Shown: positions 7,351 to 7,912 of the stretch, piece after piece | How the letters are laid out: each line of letters opens with the position of its first letter | How positions within the stretch are numbered: the first letter of the stretch is position 1 | Origin: Ghiorsea sp. | Lineage (GTDB): Bacteria > Pseudomonadota > Zetaproteobacteria > Mariprofundales > Mariprofundaceae | Direction: 5' to 3' | Length of the DNA stretch: 7,912 nt | Assembly (NCBI GenBank): GCA_027019685.1 | Contig: JALUWH010000237.1 | Location: forward strand, 1-7,912 | Position numbers and translations under genes: made by a program | The notes under the pieces: model-generated | Seen by the model: the letters and a program-made list of their open reading frames with translations, nothing else | Database searches by the model: none | What the model was told of the DNA's origin: nothing

Positions 7351-7482
7351 TCATCTCTTGGATTTAGTAATAGTCTGCAACAACAAAATTGCCACCAATC
7401 CTACCATCAACATGGGCATGGATAACATCAATATCATTTCAAGGGTTTCTTTACCGAAATTAATTACTAAGTCGAGATTCAT
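7351..7482 (-). pseudogene. Truncated, frameshifted second copy of the fliQ 5' end
   Basis: Reading from the ATG at 7482, the first 25 residues match FliQ at 22 positions (changes P3L, Y9F, A13T). Six codons differ there, three silently. A 9-bp deletion removes three codons after residue 30 but keeps frame (VAILLLQTIT aligns with VAISLFQAVT). A single-base deletion then shifts the frame and brings in a TGA after codon 43; undoing it would restore the conserved IQEM segment of FliQ. The second half of the gene, including transmembrane helix 2, is absent. This is best read as a decaying duplicate. The open frame could still give a 43-residue one-helix peptide, but the copied promoter has lost its -12 element and there is no good ribosome site. 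Confidence 0.85.
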
Positions 7483-7488
7483 ATATAC

Positions 7489-7505
7489 ATTAAAGCTGTT
7501 GCCAA
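7489..7505 (-). promoter_or_regulatory. Degenerate sigma-54 promoter of the fliQ remnant, probably inactive
   Basis: On the minus strand TTGGCAA-CAGCT-TTAAT aligns with the fliQ promoter at 13 of 17 positions. The -24 GG is kept, but the essential -12 GC has changed to AA, so sigma-54 holoenzyme should not open this site. Its presence shows that the duplication included the promoter as well as coding sequence. Confidence 0.6.
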
Positions 7506-7514
7506 GTGATAGCC

Positions 7515-7543
7515 TAGACAATATATTATCAGTTAATTATTAT
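7515..7543 (+). promoter_or_regulatory. Predicted sigma-70 promoter for the DUF3365 gene
   Basis: TAGACA (7515-7520) and TATTAT (7538-7543) are separated by 17 bp, which places transcription start near 7550 and a leader of about 30 nt before the ATG at 7579. The region is very AT-rich, so other -10 boxes are possible; this pair has the best spacing I could find. Confidence 0.4.
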
Positions 7544-7578
7544 ATCATATTTTAATAATATAGAACCAAGGAGACACC

Positions 7579-7912
7579 ATGAAAATATCTAAAGTTATAA
7601 CCGCTGGGCTAGTATTGGGAAGCCTAAGTTTTGCCACAGCATCTTTTGCTGCCGATGAAATCGCACTCAAACAAGAAGGCATTCAAATTATCAAACAATT
7701 TGGAGGCACGCTTAAACCCCAGCTGATTAAAGCCATGAAAGAAGGTGGTCCTGTCCATGCTATTGAAGTTTGTGCAAACAAAGCCCCTGCTATCGCCAAG
7801 CAACTTAGCCAAGAAACAGGTTGGAATGTCAAAAGAGTGAGCCTAAAAGCACGCTCTACTTCTGCCAAACCAGATATGTGGGAAGAAAAAGTATTAAAAG
7901 ACTTTGATGCCC
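7579..7912 (+). CDS. Secreted DUF3365 (Tll0287-like) protein, possible haem protein (C-terminus outside window)
   Basis: The 111 visible residues begin with a Sec signal peptide (charged MKISK, a hydrophobic core at about 6-18, and a likely cut after SFA, residues 22-24), so the protein is exported to the periplasm. The mature part carries the pattern AIEVCANKAPAIA (61-73), TGW (80-82) and VKRVSLKARSTSAKPDMWE (84-102), which I recognise as the DUF3365/Tll0287-like domain. Known members bind c-type haem and are thought to act in redox or sensing. The lone Cys65 is visible; a CXXCH haem motif, if present, would lie past the window end, so haem binding is not shown here. An AAGGAG ribosome site (7568-7573) five bases before the ATG fixes the start. 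It is transcribed away from the flagellar block and is probably functionally unrelated to it. Confidence 0.85.
   Translation, partial: MKISKVITAGLVLGSLSFATASFAADEIALKQEGIQIIKQFGGTLKPQLIKAMKEGGPVHAIEVCANKAPAIAKQLSQETGWNVKRVSLKARSTSAKPDMWEEKVLKDFDA

Larger units (their letters stand above)
7351..7505 (-). repeat. Direct repeat, degenerate copy (fliQ 5' part plus its promoter)
   Basis: This is the 155-bp partner of 5724-5893. From right to left it holds a degenerate promoter (7489-7505), a 5-bp-shorter leader, the aligned ATG (7482), about 30 well-matched codons, a 3-codon deletion, and a 1-bp deletion before the last conserved stretch. Similarity fades just beyond 7351. The pair brackets the oxidoreductase gene and could recombine to delete it. 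Confidence 0.88.
7119..7578. other. 460-bp region without an intact gene, between the oxidoreductase and the DUF3365 gene
   Basis: From left to right this stretch holds the oxidoreductase ribosome site, a 7+7 bp palindrome (7159-7174), about 175 bp in which I see no gene or RNA (only a weak 5-bp hairpin at 7267-7287 without a T-run), the fliQ remnant with its decayed promoter (7351-7505), and a very AT-rich segment (about 7520-7563) with a likely plus-strand promoter. No terminal inverted repeats, transposase fragment or tRNA were found. Confidence 0.7.

Noticed and set aside
7343..7555. Plus-strand 70-codon open frame across the fliQ remnant
   Set aside because: It is antisense to the recognisable fliQ copy, has no convincing ribosome site or family resemblance, and its openness follows from the codon pattern of the opposite strand.
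7119..7578. Insertion sequence as the cause of the rearrangement
   Set aside because: I found no terminal inverted repeats, transposase-like coding sequence or short target-site duplications; the repeats seen are fliQ itself.
7624..7868. Minus-strand open frames opposite the DUF3365 gene
   Set aside because: They overlap a well-supported plus-strand gene with signal peptide, ribosome site and family motifs.

Overview
The window shows a Gram-negative, probably proteobacterial, chromosome segment. It carries the 3' half of a flagellar export/placement operon on the minus strand, then an unrelated flavoprotein gene, then a scarred intergenic region and the start of a divergent plus-strand gene. 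The evidence for a proteobacterium with polar flagella is the order fliQ-fliR-flhB-flhA-flhF-flhG, the FlhF/FlhG pair, and a sigma-54 type promoter in front of fliQ. The DNA is fairly AT-rich. I cannot name a genus from the sequence alone.

Layout, following the minus-strand direction of transcription (right to left): 7118-5970 is an FAD-dependent geranylgeranyl-reductase-family oxidoreductase. 5969-5866 is a 104-bp gap with a near-consensus -24/-12 promoter. Then come fliQ, fliR, flhB, flhA, flhF and flhG, with flhG running off the left edge. The six flagellar genes are packed with junctions of +1, 0, +14, -11 and -4 nt, so they almost certainly form one translationally coupled operon. FliQ, FliR, FlhB and FlhA are inner-membrane parts of the flagellar type III export gate. 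FlhF (SRP-type GTPase) and FlhG (MinD-type ATPase) set flagellar position and number.

The most notable structure is a damaged second copy of the 5' end of fliQ together with its promoter, at 7351-7505. It is a direct repeat of 5724-5893 on the far side of the oxidoreductase gene. The 170-bp and 155-bp copies differ by three deletions (9, 1 and 5 bp) plus substitutions. The 1-bp deletion frameshifts the copy into a stop after 43 codons, and the -12 GC of the copied promoter has become AA. The oxidoreductase is therefore bracketed by direct repeats of fliQ, and fliP, the usual neighbour of fliQ, is absent. This looks like the footprint of a tandem duplication or a single-crossover integration at the head of the fliQRflhBAFG block.

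On the plus strand from 7579 a secreted DUF3365 (Tll0287-like) protein begins, with a clear signal peptide, a good ribosome binding site and a plausible sigma-70 promoter. It is cut by the window end. I found no RNA genes, CRISPR arrays, insertion sequences or convincing terminators.
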